A stretch of 64,000 nt of DNA from Apoda limacodes (lineage: Eukaryota > Arthropoda > Insecta > Lepidoptera > Limacodidae), in the NCBI GenBank assembly GCA_946406115.1, contig OX291557.1, forward strand, positions 12,990,501 through 13,054,500, in the 5' to 3' direction. The notes below the pieces were generated by a model. The model had not been told where the DNA came from, did no database searches, and saw only the letters and a program-made list of their open reading frames with translations. The position numbers were made by a program, and so were the translations under genes. Below are positions 53,912 through 63,130 of the stretch, in pieces (the stretch's first letter is position 1; each line of letters opens with the position of its first letter).

Positions 53912-55594
53912 ATGGAAGTGAATTTTAAAAGGAAACTACCCCAGGAGGGTACCAGCGTCCACGACGCTGGAGAATCCCTTCCTGAACCTTTGAGCTCAGG
54001 CTCGGGGGCTCAGGCTGCTCCACGTATTCTGGGGGGGAGCAAAACTTCACTAACCCACTCGATAAACCTGCGCGAGCTAGCTAACGCTATGCCCAGCGCA
54101 GAAATAACCTCTAACGCCTCCTGGCAGCTTGCACCGCGTCGAGCAGATGAACGCAGAAATGCTTCCGTCAACTCCGCCAAGCCAGCAGCCCCTGGAGGGA
54201 GAAAACGTAACGGGCGCCGCCATCACCGGGGACGGCGCTCAAAAAACAACACTGTGCAACCGGGAAACAGCGAGCCTTCTAAGACCAACGCTGACCAGGG
54301 TGCACAGCAAACCAACGCGACTGAAGGGGAGACCCGACAAGAGGACCCAGCTCTGACCGATGCCGCTACGAGGTTGACTTGGCCGAAGCCCTCGACCAGT
54401 TGCGACGCGCTTAGTGAGGAACGCAGCCACATCGGGCGTGCGGGAACCACACAGTCAGCGGGCGGGCCTATGATGACGGCTAACGCAAGCACGACTGGAC
54501 AGTGCGGAGCACTGGGAGGGGCGACGTCCGAGGCTCCTCAAAGCGGACTCCTGGAGCGAGCTAGGGACACCTCAAGGTCAACCCAACCAATCGCAACCAC
54601 AACAAGTCCGAGGAAAAAACGGAAGCGCGGACCTAACAAGCGCGGATCACGCTATGCAGCGAATCGACCTGAGCAATTGGGACATCCCGCACCGCCTGCA
54701 AAGGCGAAGAGGGAGCGCCCCGATGAAACCTTGTCGCCAAGGGACGGGCCGAAACGCGCTAAGCTGGATCCGACACCAAGGAAGACGGCAATTAGCTATG
54801 CCGATGCGAGTAAAATGCACCTGCTCATAGCTATTGCTGTCACGCCTGCCACGGACCTGACGGTGGAGCAAGCACAGCAGCTCGAACTCTCCATCGAAGA
54901 GAGGATTATTGAAGCAGCGCTTGCTTCACCAACAGACAACGAGCCACCATTCGCACCCGCATTTAGAGGGAAACCTATCATAGCAGAAGGCGTACTCAAA
55001 ATGTGGTGTGAGAATGATGAGTCGCTAACTTGGCTCAAAAACACTGTAGCCACCCTACAGTCACCAATCTCGGACAGCAAACTGACCGTCATCCGACAGT
55101 CAGATATAGCGAAGCGAGTCCGCGCATCGCTGTGGCTTCCGAAATCAATTGGTGTCGACCTAACGAGGACCCATCGCCTGCTGACCGCGCAGAACCCATG
55201 GTACAACGTAAAATCATGGCAGTTGTACGGCGCGACCATGCAGGAGAAGGGTATCTTCCTGACCCTGGGCATTCCAGAATCCGAGGTGGCGAAGATTCTG
55301 GGAAGGGATAGACGAGTCGCCTTCATCTCCGGCAGTGTGTACATCAAATTCAGCACTGTCGGGGGTGGAGATGATTCGGCGGACACAGAATCCCCAGTTG
55401 AACCCAACACAAACGGAGCTAAGGCTACTGGCACACTACCACCTAGCAACCCAACTACCTCAGCCTTAGCTTCCACAGAACACGCACCTATGGACACACA
55501 CGTAGCTCCCACACCGAACACAGGTGCCTACGACCATACGTCGTCTGATGGGGAGTCGTTGGATAGTAAAATTCTCGGGTCCCTATCAGATTAG
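53912..55594 (+). CDS. LOA-like LINE ORF1 (gag-like, nucleic-acid binding)
   Basis: An intact 560-aa frame starting MEVNFKRKLPQEG. Residues about 70-290 are low-complexity, rich in Ser, Thr, Ala and Lys/Arg, with basic patches (GGRKRNGRRHHRGRRSKNN, SPRKKRKRGPNKRGSR) that look like nuclear-localisation and RNA-binding tracts. A folded domain starts at ISYADASK (294) and runs to FISGSVYIKFS (about 480): it includes LTVEQAQQLELSIEERI, MWCENDESLTWLKNTV and VRASLWLPKSIGVD. This resembles the DUF4780-type domain of insect LOA-clade ORF1 proteins. There is no CCHC knuckle. Role, known for the class: a ribonucleoprotein chaperone that coats element RNA. The ORF ends 71 nt inside ORF2. Confidence 0.87.
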   Translation: MEVNFKRKLPQEGTSVHDAGESLPEPLSSGSGAQAAPRILGGSKTSLTHSINLRELANAMPSAEITSNASWQLAPRRADERRNASVNSAKPAAPGGRKRNGRRHHRGRRSKNNTVQPGNSEPSKTNADQGAQQTNATEGETRQEDPALTDAATRLTWPKPSTSCDALSEERSHIGRAGTTQSAGGPMMTANASTTGQCGALGGATSEAPQSGLLERARDTSRSTQPIATTTSPRKKRKRGPNKRGSRYAANRPEQLGHPAPPAKAKRERPDETLSPRDGPKRAKLDPTPRKTAISYADASKMHLLIAIAVTPATDLTVEQAQQLELSIEERIIEAALASPTDNEPPFAPAFRGKPIIAEGVLKMWCENDESLTWLKNTVATLQSPISDSKLTVIRQSDIAKRVRASLWLPKSIGVDLTRTHRLLTAQNPWYNVKSWQLYGATMQEKGIFLTLGIPESEVAKILGRDRRVAFISGSVYIKFSTVGGGDDSADTESPVEPNTNGAKATGTLPPSNPTTSALASTEHAPMDTHVAPTPNTGAYDHTSSDGESLDSKILGSLSD

Positions 55595-58500
55595 CGTGAT
55601 CCAAACAAACCTCCAGCACAAGCAAATTGCAGCGGCTACCCTGCGCAGACTGCTGGAAGTTGACAAGAAGACCATAGCCCTAATCCAGGAGCCGTGGATT
55701 AGAGGAAATAACATATGCGGTCTTAACAACATCGGGGGTAAGTTACTACACAAAATCTCGGCTAATCAACCGAGAACATGCATATACATACCCAGATCAA
55801 TACCAGCCTTGCTACTAACCAATTTCTGTTCCAGAGACCTTACAGCTGTAAGGCTTGACACAGGAACAAACAAACAAACGCTAGTGCTAGCCTCAGTCTA
55901 CATGCCCGGGGATGAGGTGATACCGTCTAAGGAGCTGACTGAACTAGTGCAACACTGCGAAGATCATGGCTGGGACATTATAATATCAGCTGACTCAAAT
56001 GCCCACCACCCTCTTTGGGGGAGCCTAACACCGAACCAACGAGGTGAGTCTCTAACAGAGTATATATTCTCAACTAACCTTTCTATAATTAACAACGGCT
56101 CGGAGCCCACTTTTGTTAATTCCAGATATCAGACAATAGTAGATGTAACTCTCGCATCCGATGGGGCAACGGATCTTGTGTCAAACTGGCACGTCTCCGC
56201 TGAACCATCCTTTGCAGACCACAGAAGAATCTGCTATACCATACAAGTGCATGAGAGGGACGAGCAACCAAAACGTAACCCTCGTAAGACGGACGTTGCA
56301 AGGTACACGACCCTTCTTCAAAATGAGGTAGACACAATCACCTTTAAAGACATGACCAACAGCACTGACAACATAGAACATAATATAAACACACTAACCA
56401 CGTGTATCCAACACAGCTACCAGCAAGCCTGCACCCCTACAACACCAATCATAGGGGGAAAGTCTCACTGGTGGGGGCCAGAACTAGAGAGACTCAAACT
56501 CAATCTGAAAAGACTCTTTAATCGAGCCAAAAACACAAGAACTGAAATAGACTGGGAACGATATAAACAAGCCCAGTATCACTACAAGAAACGCATAAGA
56601 TATCGCAAAGGTGAATCCTGGCGGCGGTTCTGCGACAACATCAATTCCACCAATGAAGCAGCTAGAGTGAAAAAAATTTTATCACAAGATAATAACAGAA
56701 CTCTGGGCTCAATAAAAAAACTAGATGGTACATATGCGACCTCCGATAGCGAGATAAGCGAGGTGCTTATCGAAACACACTTTCCAGGATTTTCCACTAA
56801 CAACCCAAACTGGGAAAATGTGGAACACAGAGAACCAACCCCTACAGACTGGAATATAGCCAAATCCATAGTCACTGCAGACCGAGTTGTGTGGGCAATC
56901 GAAAGCTTCCAACCCTTCAAATCTGCTGGCCTGGACAACATATTTCCAGCACTCCTGAAATGGGGACAAACAACACTTGTGCCACATCTAGTTGATATAT
57001 TTAGAGCTTCTATAGCTCACAACTATATACCTCGCCAGTGGAGAGAAGTCAAGGTCATATTTTTACCAAAACCAGGTAAATCTGACTACACACAAGCGAA
57101 ATCTTACAGGCCAATTAGTCTGACCTCCTTCATGCTGAAGACTCTGGAGAGGCTAACAGACAGATATCTAAGGGAGGGTGCACTAACGCGCATGCCAATG
57201 CACCGCCAACAACATGCTTATAGAAAGGGTAGATCGACAGAATCAGCCTTACACGCTGTCGTAGGAACTATAGAAGCAGCCCTCTCTGATAAGCTGATGA
57301 CACTAGGCGCTTTCATTGACATCGAAGGAGCGTTCGACAAAACGAAATTCAATAGCATCAGCCGCTCTCTTAGTAGATTTGGAGTCGAACAAACCATCAG
57401 TGGGTGGATTGATCAACTCCTGAAGCTAAGAGCAGTGCAATTTACAGTTAACACCACCACGAGAGGCATTGTAGCCAAAGGCTGCCCACAAGGAGGAGTA
57501 CTCTTTCCTTTACTATGGAACATCGTGGTGGATGATCTGCTGAAACGTCTTAACGATAGATGCTACTACACAGTAGGTTACGCGGATGACATTACCATTC
57601 TGATTAAAGGCAACTCAGAAAATATTATCTGTACCCGCATGCAACTAGCCCTCAGAATCTTGGAAGAGTGGTGTCACCACCATGAACTGACGGTAAACCC
57701 CAACAAAACAGAATTAGTCCTTTTTACAAATAAAAGGAAAATTCAAATAACTACCATGCCAAAGCTATTTGACATTGAGCTTACCCTTTCAAGTGAAGTC
57801 AAATACCTTGGGGTAATTTTAGACAACAAACTAAATTGGAGTAAGCATCTAAGCACAAAAATAACCAGGGCATGTACAACCTTCTGGCAATGCAGAAGAC
57901 TAATAGGCAAGAAATGGGGCCTTAAGCCATCCATAACCCTATGGCTCTATACAGCCATAATACGACCCATGATAACATATGGTGCAGTAGTTTGGTGGCC
58001 TCGAACTCAGTTAAGCACGGTAAAAAACAAACTACAAAGCCTGCAGCGTCTTGCCTGCCTAGCAACCACAGGCAGTATGAAAACGACTCCCACAACAGCA
58101 TTAGAAGTCATCCTCAACCTCAGACCCCTTCATCTTGTTATACAACAAGAAGCTGCCGCTGCAGCCATACGACTTGAGAAAGTAGGGCTCTGGAAACGGG
58201 ACGGCAGAATCACTCATGCACGGCTCAAGGAGGCGGTGGGAAACGAGCTTCCGATGATAGAGGCGACATGTGATATCATCCCAAAAACCTTTGTCTTTGA
58301 CAAAAAATACCGTATCCAGCTTCATGAGGAAGAAAAAGATAGCTCCGGCATCCATGAAGTCAGGATCTACACCGATGGCTCCAAAACGGAATCAGGAACG
58401 GGCGCAGGAGTATTCTCCCATGACCTGAACATCAACATGTCAACGAGCTTGGGTGCACTCAACACCATCTTCCAAGCAGAATGTGTTGGGATTACCCGAG

Positions 58501-59186
58501 CTGCAACAGCGGTCTTGTCTAAAGGCATAAGTAATGCATCGATACGCATCATCTCCGACAGTGCCGCTGTGCTACAAGCTCTCAACAACAACCGCATCAA
58601 CAGTGGACTAATCCTGGAGTGTCACTGTGAACTGCAAAAAATTGCATTGAAGAACCGGGTTACTCTTCAATGGATACGTGGTCATAGTGGGTCTCTAGGC
58701 AATGATGCGGCAGATGAATTGGCAAAGAGAGGATCGGGCACTAAAATAATGGGACCTGAACCAATTGTACCGATACCATTTATCCAACTCAAAACATGGT
58801 TACGTGACCGAACCTTACAACAACACAACAAACAGTGGGCAGAACAGACAGATTGCAAACAAACCAAGAATGTTCTTACATCCGTGGACGCTAATCTGTC
58901 GCACAAACTGTTAAAACTCAGCAGGAAAAACCTACGCTACATAGTTGGCATAATAACAGGTCACTGCCCTCTAAACAGGCACTTTTTCAATATCGGCGTT
59001 ACTGACAGTCCTCTATGCAGGGGCTGTATGGAAGCCGAGGAGACACCGTCTCACGTGGTTCTTCATTGCAAAAGCGTGAGCGACCAACGGACAAAGCTCC
59101 TTAAGAATCCACAAACCATGAGAGAGGCACTGAATAACATCAGATGCCTCCTTAACTTTTGGACGGAGCTGGGATGGTATGGGTAA
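55524..59186 (+). CDS. LOA-like LINE ORF2: endonuclease, reverse transcriptase, RNase H
   Basis: An intact 1220-aa polyprotein overlapping ORF1 by 71 nt in another frame, so translation probably reinitiates or couples. Domains in order: AP endonuclease (about 24-245: IQTNLQHKQIA, ALIQEPWIRG, SADSNAHHPLWGS, VDVTLAS, and ADHRR in place of the usual SDHR); RT (about 500-760: FLPKPGKSDYTQAKSYRPIS, GAFIDIEGAFD with D599, KGCPQGGVLFPLLWNIVVDD, and YADD at 686-689); RNase H (945-1075: YTDGS with D951, E986, D1012, WIRGHSGSLGNDAAD with H1054 and D1064). A C-terminal Cys/His motif follows (CRGCMEAEETPSHVVLHC). All catalytic residues expected are present. No stop or shift. It nicks the target, copies the RNA and removes the RNA strand. 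Confidence 0.93.
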   Translation: MPTTIRRLMGSRWIVKFSGPYQISVIQTNLQHKQIAAATLRRLLEVDKKTIALIQEPWIRGNNICGLNNIGGKLLHKISANQPRTCIYIPRSIPALLLTNFCSRDLTAVRLDTGTNKQTLVLASVYMPGDEVIPSKELTELVQHCEDHGWDIIISADSNAHHPLWGSLTPNQRGESLTEYIFSTNLSIINNGSEPTFVNSRYQTIVDVTLASDGATDLVSNWHVSAEPSFADHRRICYTIQVHERDEQPKRNPRKTDVARYTTLLQNEVDTITFKDMTNSTDNIEHNINTLTTCIQHSYQQACTPTTPIIGGKSHWWGPELERLKLNLKRLFNRAKNTRTEIDWERYKQAQYHYKKRIRYRKGESWRRFCDNINSTNEAARVKKILSQDNNRTLGSIKKLDGTYATSDSEISEVLIETHFPGFSTNNPNWENVEHREPTPTDWNIAKSIVTADRVVWAIESFQPFKSAGLDNIFPALLKWGQTTLVPHLVDIFRASIAHNYIPRQWREVKVIFLPKPGKSDYTQAKSYRPISLTSFMLKTLERLTDRYLREGALTRMPMHRQQHAYRKGRSTESALHAVVGTIEAALSDKLMTLGAFIDIEGAFDKTKFNSISRSLSRFGVEQTISGWIDQLLKLRAVQFTVNTTTRGIVAKGCPQGGVLFPLLWNIVVDDLLKRLNDRCYYTVGYADDITILIKGNSENIICTRMQLALRILEEWCHHHELTVNPNKTELVLFTNKRKIQITTMPKLFDIELTLSSEVKYLGVILDNKLNWSKHLSTKITRACTTFWQCRRLIGKKWGLKPSITLWLYTAIIRPMITYGAVVWWPRTQLSTVKNKLQSLQRLACLATTGSMKTTPTTALEVILNLRPLHLVIQQEAAAAAIRLEKVGLWKRDGRITHARLKEAVGNELPMIEATCDIIPKTFVFDKKYRIQLHEEEKDSSGIHEVRIYTDGSKTESGTGAGVFSHDLNINMSTSLGALNTIFQAECVGITRAATAVLSKGISNASIRIISDSAAVLQALNNNRINSGLILECHCELQKIALKNRVTLQWIRGHSGSLGNDAADELAKRGSGTKIMGPEPIVPIPFIQLKTWLRDRTLQQHNKQWAEQTDCKQTKNVLTSVDANLSHKLLKLSRKNLRYIVGIITGHCPLNRHFFNIGVTDSPLCRGCMEAEETPSHVVLHCKSVSDQRTKLLKNPQTMREALNNIRCLLNFWTELGWYG

Positions 59187-59263
59187 CCAATGACAGGTAT
59201 TGGTACGTACAATGGCCCTATTATGAGGCTAAGTGCGGAAAACATAAGTCCAACTAACTAACT

Positions 59264-59276
59264 AAAGTAAAGGTGT
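59264..59276. repeat. Right target-site duplication of the LOA-like LINE
   Basis: AAAGTAAAGGTGT, matching 53573-53585, directly after the AACTAACT tail. Confidence 0.85.
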
Positions 59277-60399
59277 TACAACTTTATAAAATTTTTTCTT
59301 TAAATAAAATGCAAAATTACATTTTTTTTAAGAACATAAAAATTATTTTATGTATGACCTAGGTAGCAAAGTAATATAGAATCAAAAATACATTCTTTGG
59401 ATAATTTTTTAAAATTCGTCTAAATAACAGAATAGTCAAAATCAAAACACTAAAATATAGTTCAAGCACATATACGTATGCGGGCGATGCGTGGTATTTT
59501 CAAAACCAATTTATAACAAATATGCGATAGGCGTGTGTTCACAGCGACTTCATATAACGAACAATATGATTATTAGACGTCTCTCGATGTGTAATTGGCT
59601 ATCACGAGCAGCCTTTGAAGGGCAATATGGACTCCAGTCTGCAAATCAGCAACACAATAATTTAATAACATAGCACTAAAGGGCATTACTTACACTATAA
59701 GCATTGCGACGCGACGCAACCACTGTGACGTCAGCCGAGGGACAGTCATCCGTTTCGCGCGTTTTGCAGATCAGGCATTTTACCAAAAACTTTGATTGTT
59801 TTTAACTTGGTCAGTTTTTGGTTTTTTTTTGATATTTCAAAAAGTTTTATTTACATAAAAATCGCTTATTAAATTGATACTTTTAAGCTTAGTGGAATGC
59901 GTCTATTGCGTATGTCCAATACATTAAAGTAAATATACCAAAAGGAAAAGAGTGCCCTCTTGTATCCTAAAAGGCGGCCTTATCGCTAAAAAGCGATCTC
60001 TACCAGGCAACCTTTGGGTTAAGTAATATTGACAGGAAGAGGTAGGTGACATATAAAGGATCATACGTAAAATTATAGGAAAGAATAAAGAATATTGCAA
60101 TATACATATATACCTATGTACTTACTATACAGATAAAATACATATATATACTGATATAAATACTTAAACAAATATATAAAATAAATGGTTATTTAATATA
60201 AATACAAAAACATACATATAATAAATAAAGTAATTAAGATAGATATGTTTGAAAAACTAGAGTTTGGTCAAAATTAAAGCAAGTTAGGAACTAGTAAGAA
60301 ACTAATAGGATTTTAATGAATTCTTACAAACAGGTAGTGACTGTATTTGTCTTATTTATTGTTTATATCTTATATATAGAGAATTGTCAACGATACCAA
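59277..60399. other. Intergenic, no gene
   Basis: AT-rich, with TATA/ATAT-rich stretches at 60100-60260. The 60-aa ORF at 59491-59673 is unsupported. Confidence 0.45.
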
Positions 60400-60830
60400 A
60401 CTCACTTGCGGTATTGAGCCCTTAAGTCTGAGGAGAGACTTTGCCTCCCTTTGTGTGTTCTACCGCTTGTACAATGGGTTGTCTTCTGAGGAATTGTTCG
60501 AAATGATGCCCATGGCTACTTTCTACCATCGCACCGCTCGCCATCGGCAGGGAATTCATTCTCACACTTTAGAACCGAAATGGTCGCGTACAGTGCGCGA
60601 ACGTTTGGGTTATGGAATGAGCTCCCTGCCAAGGTTTTCTCTAAGGACTTCAGTATGGGGTTCTTCAAGAAAGAAGTTATTGGATTCTTGAAGGGTCGGC
60701 AACGCGCGAGTGATACCCCTGGTGTTGCAAGCGTCCATAGGCCACGTTGACCGCTTACCATCAGGCGGACCGTGTGCTTGTTTGCCACCTTTGTGGTATA
60801 AAAAAAAAATATATCGGCTGAGAGTTCCAT
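60400..60830 (+). pseudogene. CR1-like LINE, 3' end
   Basis: The plus strand encodes SLRRDFASLCVFYRLYNGLS, SEELFEMMPMATFYHRTARH and NELPAKVFSKDFSMGFFKKE (across a shift), then the tail KGRQRASDTPGVASVHRPR and a TATAAAAAA-type end at 60795-60808. Same family as 2341-3003 and 40480-42580. Only about 430 bp survive, so it is 5'-truncated and dead. Confidence 0.82.
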
Positions 60831-61501
60831 AGACTAATATAATGTTATGTTAGGTTAGTTCATGTAGGATTGTGCGGTTGTTAGGTTAGGTGTCAGTGTA
60901 GAAAAGACTAGCATTAGTGTCTATTCACGTTTTGATAGATCAAATTAAAATAAATGAATTAATGAGAATACTTTATTATCAATGAAAGTGACAAACCCTT
61001 GCATAATGAAAAATATAGAAGTTATTATTTAGTATCAGATAAATTTTCTGTAATTTCGGTATACGATGACGTTACTATCGACAGCATTGAAAAATATACA
61101 CGTTCTCCCGAATTTAGTGATCGAGGAAGCCCAAGTAACTAGAAAAAGTGTACTAAAGTGTACTAGAGTAGTATAAACAACAGCAGGCGGATTTTTAACT
61201 GAAGCATCTTGGACTGGCGCATCTTCTTGGACTAGCACATCATCTAGGACAGGTGTATCTTCTTCGACTTGCACATCTTCTTAAACAAGTACATCTTACA
61301 CTAGTGACCGTCTATTACTAGATACTAGACCTATAACGTGGCCTGCTGAGCGACCACGACCGGATCGCGTGATCATCACCCGAAGCACACGCACAAGGCG
61401 CATGATACCACCGACGACAACACACGCACGCTTGACTGTGACGTCATAGCCCCACCGCTGCATCCCACTACGCCAAGCCATCACCGCATGATATAAAACG
61501 C
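60831..61501. other. Intergenic; left shoulder of the palindrome
   Basis: No gene supported. 61329-61343 (CTATAACGTGGCC core) matches inverted 62680-62694. The ~155 bp between here and 61502 has no partner on the right side. A CATCTTCTTGGACT / CATCTTCTTCGACT short repeat lies at 61220-61290. Confidence 0.45.
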
Positions 61502-62682
61502 CCCATCAACCAGTCTCGAGAGAGCACTCTGCCGAGAGCTTTCGCCCCATCCATTTCCCTGGTAACCAATCCCTCTTGATAGCAACTACGATCAATCGGG
61601 TTTGCTCGGAGAGATACCAACCCCTAATCGACCCTATCCTGATCAGCATCCCTCTTGATAGCAACCACGATCAATCGGGTTTGCTCGGAGAGATCTCAAA
61701 GACCCTTATTTTCCCCCTACTCCTCCTTCCCGCGAGTAGGCGCGTTAAAAGTTAGGATCGCGACAGAACCCGAAATTAAAGGGTTCCGTAGGATAAGATC
61801 CAATTATAAAAATCACTGTTACTTAAGGGTTGATAGATATATATTGATAGCAACCACGATCAGTCGGGTTTGCTCGGAGAGATACCAACCCCTAATCAGC
61901 CCTTATCCCGACCGGCATCTCTCTTGATAGCAACCACGATCAGTCGGGTTCGCTCGGAGGGATCCAAAAGACCCTTATTTTCCCCCTACTCCTCCTTCCC
62001 GCGAGTAGGCGCGTTAAAAGTTAGGATCGCGAAAGAACCCGAAATTAAAGGGTTCCGTAGGATAAGATCCAATTATAAAAATCACTGTTACTTAAGGGTT
62101 GATAGATAATAAACCGCTGAAACTATATTAACAAGAAAAAGAAAAAAAAACAAATGTGATGTAGTGCTTTCAGGAGCTTTCAGGGATGCCGGTCCGGATA
62201 AGGGTTGAGTAGGGGTTGGGATCTCTCCGAGCAAACCCGATTGATCGTGGTTGCTATCAAGAGAGATGCCGGTCGGGATAAGGGCTGATTAGGGGTTGGT
62301 ATCTCTCCGAGCAAACCCGACTGATCGTGGTTGCTATCAATATATATCTATCAACCCTTAAGTAACAGTGATTTTTATAATTGGATCTTATCCTACGGAA
62401 CCCTTTAATTTCGGGTTCTGTCGCGATCCTAACTTTTAACGCGCCTACTCGCGGGAAGGAGGAGTAGGGGGAAAATAAGGGTCTTTGAGATCTCTCCGAG
62501 CAAACCCGATTGATCGTGGTTGCTATCAAGAGGGATGCTGATCAGGATAGGGTCGATTAGGGGTTGGTATCTCTCCGAGCAAACCCGATTGATCGTAGTT
62601 GCTATCAAGAGGGATTGGTTACCAGGGAAATGGATGGGGCGAAAGCTCTCGGCAGAGTGCTCTCTCGAGACTGGTTGATGGG
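61502..62682. repeat. Near-perfect 465-bp-arm palindrome with repeated modules
   Basis: 61502-61966 pairs with 62218-62682 (position x pairs with 124184 minus x, no indel). It looks identical to about 61935 and has a few mismatches beyond. The spacer is 251 bp. A ~40-bp module (TTGATAGCAACCACGATCAA plus TCGGGTTTGCTCGGAGAGAT) occurs four times on plus (near 61576, 61656, 61846, 61925) and four times on minus. Two linkers alternate, one containing TTTTCCCCCTACTCCTCCTT and GGGTTCCGTAGGATAAGATC. The two identical 90-aa ORFs on opposite strands arise from the palindrome and are not genes. The element type is unknown. Confidence 0.9.
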
Positions 62683-62700
62683 CCACGTTATAGACCAGAT

Positions 62701-63047
62701 ATTGATCAGCTCGTGAAGCTGTTTGATAACAAGGCTGGCACACATACTCAGAGTTGTTAAATATTATCTGCAATAAAAAAATAATAATAATATTATAATT
62801 AATTGCACACACACAAAACTAGTTATTTCCAAAATAATAAACATAACATAAAAAAACCAGGCAACCTAAGGGTAGAGGATATTATCATCAAAACTGTAGT
62901 ATCTGTGCATTATAATTATAAAAAGTGTTATTATTTTTACAAATTGCATTAATTTTCCACTAGTAGATTGGTGAATTATATTATTCCTATGATAAACTTG
63001 GCATGTATTTTTTAAGTCTTATTATGACTATATTTACATATAGAGCT
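62701..63047. other. Intergenic, nothing seen
   Basis: AT-rich. GATATTGATCAGCTCGTGAA borders the palindrome. No gene. Confidence 0.45.
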
Positions 63048-63130
63048 TTGAAAGCTCCGAGCCTCAGTTTGCAGTGCTTCTGCCTGCTGAACCGAAAGGC
63101 GTAGGTTCAAATCTTGCACTGGACAAACAT
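63048..63130 (+). repeat. tRNA-derived SINE head
   Basis: GCCTCAGTTTGCAGTGC (D-arm-like) and, about 30 bp later, GGCGTAGGTTCAAATCTTGC (T arm/B box). The acceptor stem is not convincing, so I do not call a tRNA gene. Confidence 0.5.

Larger units (their letters stand above)
53586..59263 (+). mobile_element. Apparently full-length LOA-like LINE
   Basis: A 5.68-kb element bounded by a 13-bp direct repeat. It has a ~325-bp 5' leader holding a (CA)n tract, ORF1 (53912-55594), an overlapping ORF2 (55524-59186) and a short 3' UTR ending in tandem AACT units (CAACTAACTAACT). The target duplication, uninterrupted ORFs and short tandem 3' tail all fit target-primed reverse transcription of a recent insertion. 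The LOA assignment rests on the ORF1 type and the RNase H in ORF2, from family knowledge. Confidence 0.88.

Noticed and set aside
53560..53928. ORFs made of Thr-His or Val-Cys repeats
   Set aside because: They come from the (CA)n microsatellite in the LINE leader.
54223..55521. 241-aa and other minus ORFs over LINE ORF1
   Set aside because: Antisense shadows of the intact 560-aa ORF1, with no family motifs.
61655..62529. Two identical 90-aa ORFs on opposite strands
   Set aside because: They are mirror images produced by the palindrome; the sequence is repeat modules with no protein features.
63048..63130. A true tRNA gene
   Set aside because: Pol III box-like motifs are present, but the acceptor stem and anticodon arm do not pair convincingly; a SINE is more likely.
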